DNA of 64,000 nt from JAEXZL01 sp049943125 (GCF_049943125.1 NZ_CP188040.1:3100001-3164000); one strand, 5' to 3'; shown: positions 51,928 through 60,727, counted from the first letter of the stretch. Notes: a model not told the origin generated them from the sequence alone. Translations and numbers: made by a program.

Positions 51928-53142
51928 TTAGTTATCAAATCTATCTACTTTAAAAAGCTTCATATCCTTATCTACTTCTCCAGAATATAATTTAGTTAAC
52001 ATCATTCCGCCTAGTATAGCAAAAAGTATTCCATTAGCTCCATAGCCTAAGCAATACCAGAGCTTAGAGTTATCAGGATCTTTTCCTATAAAGCCTAAAT
52101 TATCTTGGGTAGAAGCAAAGGCGCCGCAGTATCTATATTCTATTTCAATTTTTAAATGGGGAAATAGGCTTTTAAGCCTCTGTTCTAATTTATTATAGCT
52201 ATTAATACAGAGCTCCTCATTATAAATATCTGGTATGAAGTTAACATCCTCACCACCCATTATTAAGCGATTATCATTGGTTGCTCTAAAGTAATTGTAG
52301 GGAACCTTATTATCTTTAATAACTATGTTCTTATATATGTCATCTAGGTTTGCTATGGGCTTAGTTGCTATATTAAATGCTGTGCTTTTAGTTCCAAAGG
52401 CCCTTTTAGTGAAAAAACTTGTATTGTAGCCTGTAGCTACAATTATGATTTTTCCTTTAACCTTATATCCGTATATAGTTTCTACTGTAGCATCATTATC
52501 AGAGTATTTAATATCTATAACCTCAGTATTTTCGTATACCTTTAATCCCATCTTGCACCCTTCCTCAATTAATTGATGAGTGAATTTATAGGGATCAATT
52601 ACAGCTCCTGCACCTTTGCCTAATACCCCAGATTTTAAATCGAAGGAAAAGGGATTATTAGCTTCATCAATGAATTCTACTGGTAATCCAGCTTCTTTTC
52701 TGAGGTAATACTCCTCCTCCATCACTTTGTTTTCGATTTTCTTTGAGGTATATAATAAGCTATCTACCTTCCTGTAGTCACATTTGTTTCCATGGTTAGC
52801 TATAAATTCTTGAATTTCATCTAAGGCTTTTACACCTAATTTATAGGATTTTATGATATTCTCTTTACTTGTATAGCTCATAAGATCTAAAGCATTGCTG
52901 TCAAGCTCGTATTCTAGTAGTGATGTGGTTATACTAGTGCTCCCATGTGCTATTCTTGATTTTTCTAGAATAACACAGGGTATATTACTTTTGCTGAAGT
53001 AGTATCCTAAAATTGCACCGGTTACACCGCCACCAATTATTATTACTTCTGCTCTTATATCTTCTGTTAAATACTCATATTGCTTAATATTTTTATTTAT
53101 TCTTGTAAATAAACAATCGCCATGTACATATTGTATATTCAT
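51928..53142 (-). CDS. FAD-dependent oxidoreductase (DAO family)
   Basis: 404 residues. The N-terminal dinucleotide-binding motif VIIIGGGVTGAILGYYFSKS and a C-terminal FAD segment (WYCLGYGANGILFAILGGMM) identify the D-amino-acid oxidase-like family. Related proteins often carry an extra C-terminal Rieske domain, which is absent here. Substrate unknown. ATG 53142 is 6 bases from AGGTG; the in-frame GTG at 53151 overlaps that site. Same strand as splB, 63 bases upstream of it. Confidence 0.87.
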   Translation of the reverse strand: MNIQYVHGDCLFTRINKNIKQYEYLTEDIRAEVIIIGGGVTGAILGYYFSKSNIPCVILEKSRIAHGSTSITTSLLEYELDSNALDLMSYTSKENIIKSYKLGVKALDEIQEFIANHGNKCDYRKVDSLLYTSKKIENKVMEEEYYLRKEAGLPVEFIDEANNPFSFDLKSGVLGKGAGAVIDPYKFTHQLIEEGCKMGLKVYENTEVIDIKYSDNDATVETIYGYKVKGKIIIVATGYNTSFFTKRAFGTKSTAFNIATKPIANLDDIYKNIVIKDNKVPYNYFRATNDNRLIMGGEDVNFIPDIYNEELCINSYNKLEQRLKSLFPHLKIEIEYRYCGAFASTQDNLGFIGKDPDNSKLWYCLGYGANGILFAILGGMMLTKLYSGEVDKDMKLFKVDRFDN

Positions 53143-53293
53143 AATGAGCACCTATCCTGCTACATATAATTTATAGCAGAAGCCTTTCGAGGGTTTTAAT
53201 ATTATTTATATGTTTGTCCTTTATTATTTCCTAAAGTTTATCTATATATCCTAGGATTGTAGAATTATTTGTGATAAATTTTATAGAAAATAT

Positions 53294-53329
53294 TCAATAA
53301 AAAATACTGATTTCAAATTTTGAAACCAG
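53294..53329 (-). terminator. Terminator after staygreen-family gene
   Basis: Read on the minus strand, a 10-bp stem (53329-53320 with 53316-53307, one G-T pair) is followed by TATTTTTTATT. Confidence 0.75.
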
Positions 53330-53347
53330 CATTATCAGCTTAGCAGA

Positions 53348-53830
53348 TTATTTATATCCATAGTACCTTTTTGAGTCAGCTATCTCATAATCAGAAAATG
53401 TACCCCAGTTTTCTATTCTATTGAACCAAGGGGTAGAAGACCTGAAAAACACAAAAATTGACACCTGATTTAACTCAGGATAGGCTCTAAAAAATTTATC
53501 ATCGCCATATCTGATAGCCTTCAGAGCTTTTGGAAGTTCACGGATAAAAACCTCATTTCTTATGGGAGCTTTTGAAGGATCAATAAATTGGCCATCAATA
53601 TATAAATAAACATAATAATAGTAACAATTATTTAGGTTAACCCATTCTCCCAGAACTTCATCCCTCATTGCATTGATCTTGTCATAAGCATAGTTTGACC
53701 CTATAGTTAAGAAAAGCTGTGCTGTTATATCAGAATGGGTAAGGGTATAACGCCTAGGCATAATAGGTGCAGTAGGAGTAACCCCTTGTCTAAACTCTAC
53801 TGTCAGTTTTTCAGTTTTAATTTCTCTCAT
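53348..53830 (-). CDS. Staygreen (SGR) family protein
   Basis: 160 residues resembling the bacterial branch of the staygreen family: KLTVEFRQGVTPTAPIMPRRYTLTHSD and LFLTIGSNYAYDKINAMRDEVLGEW. Plant SGR is the magnesium dechelatase of chlorophyll breakdown; some bacterial homologues are reported to have dechelatase activity in vitro, but their natural role is unknown. No tetrapyrrole gene is nearby. ATG 53830 follows CAGGAG by 8 bases; the longer frame to 53908 lacks a site. The identification is from recollection of family segments. Confidence 0.75.
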   Translation of the reverse strand: MREIKTEKLTVEFRQGVTPTAPIMPRRYTLTHSDITAQLFLTIGSNYAYDKINAMRDEVLGEWVNLNNCYYYYVYLYIDGQFIDPSKAPIRNEVFIRELPKALKAIRYGDDKFFRAYPELNQVSIFVFFRSSTPWFNRIENWGTFSDYEIADSKRYYGYK

Positions 53831-53985
53831 TTGATTTACTCCTGTATAGTCTTCATTAAATATAATATGATAGCTAAAATTAATAGGTGAAAAGTTATTA
53901 GATAACATAAAAAGTATCTTTTAGAAAGTATTGACAGAAAATTCTATAAAAGGTATATTGTAAGAAAAACTAAGGAGGATGGTTT

Positions 53986-54336
53986 ATGTTATTTATGCTA
54001 ATTGTTAAAGCTTCAAAGAATTCTGAGGCTGGTAATTTACCTAGTAAAGAGCTTATGGAAGCTATGGATAAATTTAATGATGATTTAGATGAAGCTGGAG
54101 TGAAGGTTATGGCAAAAGGACTTCACCCTAGTTCCAATGGTATTAGAATTTCCTATGAAAAACCCGGTGAAGCTCCAGTGGTTACCCATGGTCCATTTTC
54201 AGAACCGAAAGATGTAACAGCTGGATTTTTCCTTATTGATGTAAAATCCAGGGAAGAGGCAATAGAATGGGCTATGAAAGCACCGGATCCTCAAGGAGAT
54301 GGAGAAGGCCAGATTGAGCTCAGACAATTATATTAA
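53986..54336 (+). CDS. YciI/DGPF-domain protein
   Basis: 116 residues, ferredoxin-like YCII domain: MLFMLIVKASKNSEAG at the start, VTHGPFSEPKDVTAGFFLIDV (the DGPF region, here HGPF) and AIEWAMKAPDP. Family members are small, often stress- or sigma-factor-associated proteins without known activity. The ribosome site is AAGGAGG. Divergent from the staygreen gene. Confidence 0.87.
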   Translation: MLFMLIVKASKNSEAGNLPSKELMEAMDKFNDDLDEAGVKVMAKGLHPSSNGIRISYEKPGEAPVVTHGPFSEPKDVTAGFFLIDVKSREEAIEWAMKAPDPQGDGEGQIELRQLY

Positions 54337-54350
54337 ATAGATATAAGAAA

Positions 54351-54392
54351 GGGCTGAAAATTACATTTTCAGTCCAATTTTATGATATTTTT
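54351..54392. terminator. Terminator between YciI and DUF5658 genes
   Basis: GGGCTGAAAA (54351-54360) pairs with TTTTCAGTCC (54366-54375, one G-T pair), then AT-rich sequence ending in a T-run. It lies between convergent genes. Confidence 0.7.
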
Positions 54393-54407
54393 TAGTAGAA
54401 AGGTGAT

Positions 54408-54755
54408 TTACAAAAAGGTTAAGATGGCAATACCAAAAAAATGAGATATGTTGATTAATATATATAGAATTGCTACTAGGTTTATTGCATAGTTAGCTAT
54501 TCTGCGCTGCTTATTTGTTGCCTTTATTATTCTCAGATATAGAACAGCAAGGAGTATAGCAGGCAGTATAATCTTTATTAAAAGAGCAGCTGCTGTATTA
54601 TTCATTACCTCGGCCATTAAAACATTTGCTTCGAAATAATACCCCGTAGAAAGAAGTAAAAGAGTGAATATTAAATCGGCTACATTAAGAAGGTAAAGCA
54701 GTAATAATTTTGTTTTTATATTTACTAGGGAATAATCTAGAAAAAAACTTCTCAT
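54408..54755 (-). CDS. DUF5658 membrane protein
   Basis: 115 residues, three hydrophobic segments. The conserved opening LLYLLNVADLIFTLLLLSTG, followed by YFEANVLM, matches the DUF5658 family. Function unknown. ATG 54755 follows GAGGTGG; GTG 54764 is within that site. A single-gene unit. Confidence 0.8.
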   Translation of the reverse strand: MRSFFLDYSLVNIKTKLLLLYLLNVADLIFTLLLLSTGYYFEANVLMAEVMNNTAAALLIKIILPAILLAVLYLRIIKATNKQRRIANYAINLVAILYILINISHFFGIAILTFL

Positions 54756-55048
54756 ATAAACCACCTCAAATTTTAAAGGTAATATAACTTTAATAGCATT
54801 AATTCATAGTCTATAAGATCTATTATATTTTTACACAGGATATTCAAAAGAATGTATTCAAAAAATTATAGAATTAAATGTCCTTGTCATAAAGAAATAA
54901 GGTTGCTACGGTGAAGTCTATGTAGGAAATAAGATTTCACAGAATCTTAAATCTATACAATTGAGATAAGCTATATAATGGAGTAAATATATTACTTTAA
55001 TATATTCTGAAGAAACAGATTAGTCCATCAATACTTAGGAGGGGAATT

Positions 55049-55891
55049 ATGCTTGATGATAGATTATTACTAGAAAATGGTGTGGAAATTCCTGTAATAG
55101 GACTTGGTACCTGGCAGATACCTAATGATATTACAGCTCGTGTAGTTAAGGATGCACTAGAGGTAGGATACCGTCATATCGATACGGCTGCCCTGTATCG
55201 TAATGAGGAAGGGGTGGGAGAAGGAATTCTCGAATCTGGTATATCACGAAGGGATATATTTGTTACGTCAAAGATACATTCTTCCTGTAAAAGCTATGAG
55301 GGTGCAGTAGAAGCTATTGAAGAATCCCTGCGTAAGCTTAATACAGATTATATTGACCTGATGCTTATACATGCCCCTCGACCTTTTAATGAGATGGGTG
55401 AGCCTTCTGAAAAGAATTATAATAAAGAAAATATTGAGGTATGGAGAGCAATGAGTGAAGCCTATAGGGATGGGAAGCTTAGAGCTATTGGTGTGTCGAA
55501 CTTTAGTTCAGAAGACATGGATAATATCATTCAGAACTCAGATATAAAGCCTATGGTAAATCAGATTCTTGTAAATATAACCCGTTATCCAAAGAAGCTG
55601 ATAGAAGCATGCAATGAGCGAGGAATACTTGTAGAATCCTATTCTCCTAATGCTACTGGAAAGTTAAAGGGTGAAGAAATAAAGGAAATGGCAGATAAGT
55701 ATGGATATACCATTCCTCAGCTTGGAAATCGATTTGATTATCAGCTGGGAACCGTTGTTCTTCCAAAGACTACCCATAAGGAATATATGATAGAAAACTT
55801 AAACATAGATATAGAAATTTCTAAGGAAGATATGGAAGTGCTTAAAGCTATGGGAGAATATGAAGGCTGGAAGGGATCTAACAGCGATTAA
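55049..55891 (+). CDS. Aldo/keto reductase
   Basis: 280 residues, NADPH-dependent TIM-barrel reductase. Features: PVIGLGTWQIPN, GYRHIDTAALYRNEEGVGEG (catalytic Asp and Tyr), FVTSKI (Lys), LMLIHAPRP (His) and GVSNFSSEDM. The ending lacks the frequent LDxxxR-type tail, but the length is normal. Physiological substrate unknown. The ribosome site is AGGAGGGG. Confidence 0.92.
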   Translation: MLDDRLLLENGVEIPVIGLGTWQIPNDITARVVKDALEVGYRHIDTAALYRNEEGVGEGILESGISRRDIFVTSKIHSSCKSYEGAVEAIEESLRKLNTDYIDLMLIHAPRPFNEMGEPSEKNYNKENIEVWRAMSEAYRDGKLRAIGVSNFSSEDMDNIIQNSDIKPMVNQILVNITRYPKKLIEACNERGILVESYSPNATGKLKGEEIKEMADKYGYTIPQLGNRFDYQLGTVVLPKTTHKEYMIENLNIDIEISKEDMEVLKAMGEYEGWKGSNSD

Positions 55892-55990
55892 CCTTGTCTT
55901 TCTTAAATGAACTTTAAAGTAAATCAATATTGTTAACTTTTTTATACCTGTTTCATATCATATAGTAGTTAATAATATAAAGGAAAGCTT

Positions 55991-56635
55991 ATGTTTTATT
56001 GGCCATATTGCTATCAACCAACTAGCGATTGTTATAGAGCTAAACAAATGAATTCCCATATTAGAGTGTTCCATGCTTCTCCTAATTCTCCTGCAGTAGA
56101 TGTATATGCTAATGGGAACATGATTGTAAAAAACCTTTCTTATAAGGAAGTATCCCAGTATCTACCTGTTCCTGCAGGAACCTATAATATTACCGTTTAT
56201 CCTACTGGTCAGATGAATAAACCTGTTATAAATACTATGTTAAGCATTCCTGAAAATAGCGTATTTACTGTAGCTGCAATAGGAACACTTCCTGGTATTG
56301 GCTTATATCCTATCCCTGAACCAATGATGGGTGAAAAAAGTGGGAGGCCTTGTGTAAGATTTGTTCATCTTTCCCCCAATGCACCAGCGGTAGATATTAG
56401 GTTAGAAGATGGCACCAATGTATTTAGTAATGTTTCCTACATGGGTATAACAGACTATGCCTGCGTTCCTGCAGGAACCTATAATTTCAATGTAAATGTT
56501 GCCGGCACTAATAATACAGTTTTAACAGTTCCCAATGTTAGACTGGATAACAACAAATACTATACAATTTATGCCGTAGGTCTTGTTGGAATGTCTCCAC
56601 CATTAGATGCTGTGCTGTTAACAGAGCCAAGGTGA
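55991..56635 (+). CDS. DUF4397 double-repeat protein
   Basis: 214 residues with two DUF4397 beta-sandwich repeats (about 23-105 and 118-212), both opening RVxHxSPNxPAVDxxxxxG (RVFHASPNSPAVDVYANG and RFVHLSPNAPAVDIRLEDG) and sharing VPAGTYN. Most family members are secreted, but here no signal peptide is seen; the N-terminus MFYWPYCYQPTSDCYR is aromatic and Cys-containing, as in some spore-surface proteins. Function unknown; a spore coat or exosporium role is a guess. Confidence 0.85.
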   Translation: MFYWPYCYQPTSDCYRAKQMNSHIRVFHASPNSPAVDVYANGNMIVKNLSYKEVSQYLPVPAGTYNITVYPTGQMNKPVINTMLSIPENSVFTVAAIGTLPGIGLYPIPEPMMGEKSGRPCVRFVHLSPNAPAVDIRLEDGTNVFSNVSYMGITDYACVPAGTYNFNVNVAGTNNTVLTVPNVRLDNNKYYTIYAVGLVGMSPPLDAVLLTEPR

Positions 56636-56700
56636 TTAAATAAAACCCTAGCATTCTATTATAAATGGCAGGATGTTTAATGACTAAATAAGAATAAGCA

Positions 56701-56733
56701 AAATAAGTCGCCTTAAGGCGACTTATTTTTTTA
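56701..56733 (+). terminator. Terminator after DUF4397 gene
   Basis: Perfect 12-bp stem AAATAAGTCGCC (56701-56712) with 56717-56728, TTAA loop, then TTTTT. Its arm shares AAATAAGTCGC with the hairpin at 59734-59760. Confidence 0.9.
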
Positions 56734-56834
56734 CTTAACATTCTATATCCTAATAAGATAATAGAAGCATGCAACTAGTGAGGAAGATTGTAGGAGAAAT
56801 AAATGTATTTGATATAAAAAATGGTTAAATAATA

Positions 56835-56864
56835 TTGTCAAAATAATAAATAAATGTGTATAAT
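56835..56864 (+). promoter_or_regulatory. Candidate distal katG promoter
   Basis: TTGTCA at 56835-56840 and TATAAT at 56859-56864, spacer 18. A near-palindrome with one bulge, TGATAATTTTAT/GATAAAATATCA (56878-56901), lies just downstream where a repressor could act. Confidence 0.5.
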
Positions 56865-56972
56865 TATATCAGAATAATGATAATTTTATGATAAAATATC
56901 AAATAATACTTAATAAAAATACAACTATATTAATATGATTAAATAAAATTATATAATAATGTAATGTTTCAG

Positions 56973-56992
56973 TTGTAAATAGACATTTACAA
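56973..56992. promoter_or_regulatory. Palindromic operator upstream of katG
   Basis: TTGTAAAT-AGAC-ATTTACAA, a perfect 8-bp palindrome, 4 bases before TTGACT (56997-57002). Its AT-rich inverted shape is reminiscent of Fur/PerR-family boxes but it does not match the PerR consensus. A regulator of katG is the likely binder. Confidence 0.6.
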
Positions 56993-57102
56993 TCCGTTGA
57001 CTTTCTAATCTTGGCTATATTTTAACAAAAAATTAAGCCGATATTTGAAGGCGGTTTCTAATACGCTTTTTAAATATATTTAAAGGTGAAGGAGGATTAA
57101 TA

Positions 57103-59298
57103 ATGGGTGAAATGAAATGTCCAGTAACGGGGAGAACAGCTACAACTACAGCGGGTATTAGCAGAACAAACAATGTTTGGTGGCCTGATCAATTGAATTT
57201 AAAGCTCCTTAGACAGAACTCTACTTTGAGTAATCCAATGGGGAAAGACTTTAAGTATTCTGAGGAATTTAAAAAACTAGATCTTGGCGCAATTAAAAAG
57301 GATTTATATGCTTTGATGACTGATTCACAGGATTGGTGGCCTGCAGATTATGGTCACTATGGCCCTCTTTTTATCCGTATGGCATGGCATAGTGCCGGTA
57401 CCTATAGAATGGGAGATGGACGTGGGGGCTCCAGCGATGGAACACAGCGTTTTGCGCCACTTAATAGCTGGCCTGATAACGCAAACCTTGATAAGGCTCG
57501 TCGCCTTCTTTGGCCTATAAAGAAAAAATATGGCGATAAGATATCTTGGGCTGATTTAATGATACTCGCTGGAAACTGTGCACTGGAATCCATGGGCTGT
57601 AGGACCTTTGGCTTTGCTGGAGGTCGTGAGGATGTATGGGAACCACAGGAGGATGTATATTGGGGGTCTGAAAGTGAATGGTTGGGTGATAATCGCTATT
57701 CTGGTGAAAGAAATCTTGAAGATCCCCTTGCTGCTGTTCAGATGGGATTAATTTATGTTAATCCCGAAGGACCAAATGGTAATCCTGACCCAGTGGCCTC
57801 AGCTAAGGATGTGCGAGAAACCTTCGCCCGTATGGCCATGAATGATGAGGAAACTGTTGCACTTATAGCTGGTGGACATACCTTTGGTAAATGTCATGGA
57901 GCCGGTCCCGCAACCCATGTAGGACCAGAGCCAGAAGCAGCTCCTATAGAGCATCAAGGTCTTGGGTGGATAAGTACTTTCCGTAGTGGTAAAGGAGCAG
58001 ACACCATTACTAACGGTATTGAAGGAGCCTGGAAGCCTAATCCTACTACCTGGGATATGGGATATTTTAAGGTGATGTTTAAATATGACTGGCAGCTTGT
58101 TAATAGCCCTGCCGGAGCAAAGCAGTGGATACCTAAAAATAAAGTAGATGAGGAAGACTTGGTTGTGGAGGCTCATGATCCTTCTAAAAAGGTAAAGCCT
58201 ATGATGACCACAGCAGATCTGGCACTGCGCTTTGATCCTCAATATGAAAAAATTTCTCGTAGATTTTTAGAAAATCCAGAGGAATTTGCTGATGCCTTTG
58301 CTCGTGCTTGGTTTAAGCTTACGCATCGTGATATGGGACCTCGTTCACGTTATCTTGGTCCTGAGGTACCAAAAGAAGAGCTTATTTGGCAGGATCCTGT
58401 TCCTGTTGTAGACCATGAACTAATTGATTCACAAGATATTGAGGAGCTTAAAGGCAAGATAGTAGCATCAGGTCTTTCTGTTTCTCAGCTGGTAGGAGTG
58501 GCTTGGGCTTCAGCTTCAACCTTCCGTGGTTCTGATAAACGTGGAGGGGCTAATGGGGCTAGAATACGTTTTGAACCGCAGAGAAGCTGGGAGGTGAATC
58601 AGCCTGAGCAGTTAGATCATGTTCTTGGGGTGCTGGAAAAGATTCAGGAGGATTTCAATGGAGCACAGCAAGGAAATAAAAAGGTTTCATTAGCAGATCT
58701 TATAGTTCTCGGTGGATGTGTAGGTGTAGAAAAGGCAGCTAAGAATGCAGGTTATGATATCACAGTTCCTTTCAAACCAGGAAGAACTGATGCTCTGGAG
58801 GAGAAGACTGATATTGATTCCTTTAAAGTCTTAGAGCCTAGATATGATGGGTTTAGAAACTATCAAAAGGTTAAATCTCCTATACCTGCTGAAAAACTAT
58901 TAATTGATCGTGCGCAGCTTTTAACTCTAACTGCACCTGAGATGACAGTTTTAATTGGTGGAATGCGTGTACTAAATACTAATTTTGGTCAATCTCAGCA
59001 CGGTGTGTTTACTAATAGGCTGGAGGCTCTAACCAATGATTTCTTTGTAAACCTTTTAGATATGAATAATCAGTGGAAGCCAACCTCTGAGGATAAGGAT
59101 ATTTTTGAAGTTCGTGATAGAAAAACTGGAGAGGTAAAGTGGACTGCAACTAGAGTAGATCTTATCTTTGGTTCAAATTCTGAGCTTAGAGCCATAGCAG
59201 AGGTTTATGGAAGCGATGATGCAGAGGAGAAATTTATTAATGACTTTGTTTCAGCCTGGAATAAGGTAATGAATGCAGATCGTTTTGATCTTCTCTAA
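57103..59298 (+). CDS. katG: Catalase-peroxidase KatG
   Basis: Heme enzyme with catalase and peroxidase activity. 731 residues, both domains present. Distal site Arg92-x-x-Trp95-His96 (RMAWHSAG); the Trp95-Tyr218-Met244 adduct residues needed for catalase activity are all in place (IYVNPEGPNG, ARMAMND); proximal His259 in GGHTFGK. No signal peptide. The ribosome site is AAGGAGG. KatG is not common in strict anaerobes; together with operator-like palindromes upstream, it suggests regulated oxygen or peroxide defence, possibly acquired by transfer. Confidence 0.98.
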   Translation: MGEMKCPVTGRTATTTAGISRTNNVWWPDQLNLKLLRQNSTLSNPMGKDFKYSEEFKKLDLGAIKKDLYALMTDSQDWWPADYGHYGPLFIRMAWHSAGTYRMGDGRGGSSDGTQRFAPLNSWPDNANLDKARRLLWPIKKKYGDKISWADLMILAGNCALESMGCRTFGFAGGREDVWEPQEDVYWGSESEWLGDNRYSGERNLEDPLAAVQMGLIYVNPEGPNGNPDPVASAKDVRETFARMAMNDEETVALIAGGHTFGKCHGAGPATHVGPEPEAAPIEHQGLGWISTFRSGKGADTITNGIEGAWKPNPTTWDMGYFKVMFKYDWQLVNSPAGAKQWIPKNKVDEEDLVVEAHDPSKKVKPMMTTADLALRFDPQYEKISRRFLENPEEFADAFARAWFKLTHRDMGPRSRYLGPEVPKEELIWQDPVPVVDHELIDSQDIEELKGKIVASGLSVSQLVGVAWASASTFRGSDKRGGANGARIRFEPQRSWEVNQPEQLDHVLGVLEKIQEDFNGAQQGNKKVSLADLIVLGGCVGVEKAAKNAGYDITVPFKPGRTDALEEKTDIDSFKVLEPRYDGFRNYQKVKSPIPAEKLLIDRAQLLTLTAPEMTVLIGGMRVLNTNFGQSQHGVFTNRLEALTNDFFVNLLDMNNQWKPTSEDKDIFEVRDRKTGEVKWTATRVDLIFGSNSELRAIAEVYGSDDAEEKFINDFVSAWNKVMNADRFDLL

Positions 59299-59329
59299 CA
59301 GAAAGTATAAATAATCACTGCAGACTTAT

Positions 59330-59361
59330 AGAGGGTGGCCAAGCTGCCCTCTTGATTTTTA
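59330..59361 (+). terminator. Terminator after katG
   Basis: AGAGGG (59330-59335) pairs with CCCTCT (59347-59352), extended inward by two G-T pairs and two G-C pairs, then TTGATTTTT. Confidence 0.85.
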
Positions 59362-59393
59362 ATAAATCTATCTATAAGGAGGTTATGTTAGGT

Positions 59394-59681
59394 ATGAATT
59401 TTCAAGGATTAATAATAGGAGCAATTGCCTTTGCTATAATAGGAATTTTCCATCCAATTGTAATTAAATCTGAATACTATATAGGAAAAAAGATATGGCC
59501 GCTGTTTTTATTAGTTGGATTGCTTTTAATAGTTTTATCTATCTATATTGATAATATAACACTTTCTGCAATTACAGGTATTACAGGATTTTCTTCCTTA
59601 TGGAGCATACTAGAGCTTTTTGAACAAGAAGAAAGGGTTAAAAAAGGATGGTTTCCTAGTAATCCTAATAAGAAATCATAA
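59394..59681 (+). CDS. DUF4491 membrane protein
   Basis: 95 residues with three hydrophobic segments. The family is recognised by MNFQGLIIGAIAFAIIGIFHP, VIKSEYYIGKKIWP and the end LELFEQEERVKKGWFPSNP. Function unknown. ATG 59394 is 11 bases from AAGGAGG; ATG 59385 is only 2 bases from it and 59352 is further upstream, so 59394 is preferred. Confidence 0.83.
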   Translation: MNFQGLIIGAIAFAIIGIFHPIVIKSEYYIGKKIWPLFLLVGLLLIVLSIYIDNITLSAITGITGFSSLWSILELFEQEERVKKGWFPSNPNKKS

Positions 59682-59733
59682 ATAACAAGGACAATCTTAT
59701 GATTGCATTGGTTTATAACGGTAAAAATACAAA

Positions 59734-59760
59734 AAATAAGTCGCTTTAAGCGACTTATTT
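59734..59760. terminator. Bidirectional terminator between DUF4491 and lipoprotein genes
   Basis: AAATAAGTCGCTT and its complement (59734-59746 and 59748-59760) form a near-perfect palindrome; flanking A and T tracts fit a terminator usable from both sides. Arm sequence is shared with 56701-56728. Confidence 0.85.
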
Positions 59761-59780
59761 GCTGTGACTCAAATATTATG

Positions 59781-60428
59781 CTACCATTCTCTTCCCGGAT
59801 CATTAGCCATTTGGTTAACTGTGCCTCTTGGATAAAACACTGAATAATGATCCATCAAAGGGTCAGGACTGCTGGTAGTTGGTTCAGGAAATACCAGTAA
59901 TATTTTAAACTCCTCATTTACTACATATCCTATTATCTCTTCACCATTAACTTTCACATCATAGTCAGGGGTCCCGAAGATATTTTTAACCTCTGAAAGT
60001 GGGATTTTCTTTATTTCACTATCAAAGGATCTTATTTCAAAAAGTTGAGAGCCTTTATTCCATCCGAAGCCTATTCCCTTACTTGGATAAGTAGAATATG
60101 TACCTTTAGCCTCAGGAATCCAATCTGAAGTCTCTGGTTCTCCCCATTCCTTCTCAACATCTTCAATTACATTAGTTTTTAATGTAAAGCTAATATTTAT
60201 AACTTTTCCTTCCTTAGCGAGGTTCATAATGGTATCTAGAAGGATCTTTTTTGAATCATCCGATTGGCTAGGTTGTTCTTCGGAGGTATCATCTGGAGTT
60301 TGGATTCCATTGCCTGGTGGAGAGGGATTGTCATTATCATCATTACTAACACACCCAGTAATTAAAGTTAAGGTCATGAAAAAGGTAATTAACAATTTCA
60401 ATAATATGCTATTTTTCGTTACAGTCAT
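59781..60428 (-). CDS. DUF4309 (YjgB-like) lipoprotein
   Basis: 215 residues. The signal peptide ends in the lipobox LITGC, giving a lipid-anchored Cys26, then a Ser/Asp/Pro-rich linker (about 28-58) and a DUF4309 domain (TLKTNVIEDVEKEWGEPE, YPSKGIGFGWNKGSQLFEIRSFD, quoted in part; VKNIFGTPDY). It acts outside the membrane; function unknown. The ribosome site is AGGACTAAAT-like and weak. Confidence 0.85.
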   Translation of the reverse strand: MTVTKNSILLKLLITFFMTLTLITGCVSNDDNDNPSPPGNGIQTPDDTSEEQPSQSDDSKKILLDTIMNLAKEGKVINISFTLKTNVIEDVEKEWGEPETSDWIPEAKGTYSTYPSKGIGFGWNKGSQLFEIRSFDSEIKKIPLSEVKNIFGTPDYDVKVNGEEIIGYVVNEEFKILLVFPEPTTSSPDPLMDHYSVFYPRGTVNQMANDPGREW

Positions 60429-60550
60429 TATTTAGTCCTCCGGTTTAATATGGCTTTGGTTAAGATAAATATGTTTCTTTGTGTAATATTATATACGAAA
60501 GCAAAAAAAGGAAAGTTACAAATAAAATTTCATAGTTTTGCAAATAAACA

Positions 60551-60579
60551 TTGACAATTATTATAATTTAAATTATTAT
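60551..60579 (+). promoter_or_regulatory. Promoter of the tandem-riboswitch operon
   Basis: A perfect -35 TTGACA at 60551-60556 and TATTAT at 60574-60579 (5/6) with a 17-base spacer. The start near 60586 is about 20 bases before the first SAM aptamer. Confidence 0.85.
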
Positions 60580-60604
60580 TAGAAAATAATAATTATTAAA
60601 TAAA

Positions 60605-60708
60605 TCTTATAAAGAGTTGTGGAGGGACTGGCCCTGTGAAGCACGGCAACCGGAACTTAAAAGTTCGAGGTGCTAAATCCTGCAAACCAAATGGTTTGAA
60701 AGATAAGA
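60605..60708 (+). ncRNA. SAM-I riboswitch aptamer, first of two in tandem
   Basis: Conserved S-box elements: GTGGAGGGACTGGCCC, GAAGCACGGCAACCGG, GAGGTGCTAAATCC and a closing ATAAGA that pairs with TCTTAT at 60605-60610 (P1). It differs from the second copy at four positions over about 90 bases. Confidence 0.97.
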
Positions 60709-60727
60709 GATTATATGGTTGATTATA

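Larger units (their letters stand above)
56636..57102 (+). other. Intergenic regulatory region of katG
   Basis: 467 bases without a gene. It holds the DUF4397 terminator (56701-56733), a very AT-rich stretch (56810-56970) with a promoter-like pair and palindrome, a second palindrome at 56973-56992, and a possible -35 box TTGACT at 56997-57002. Confidence 0.6.
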
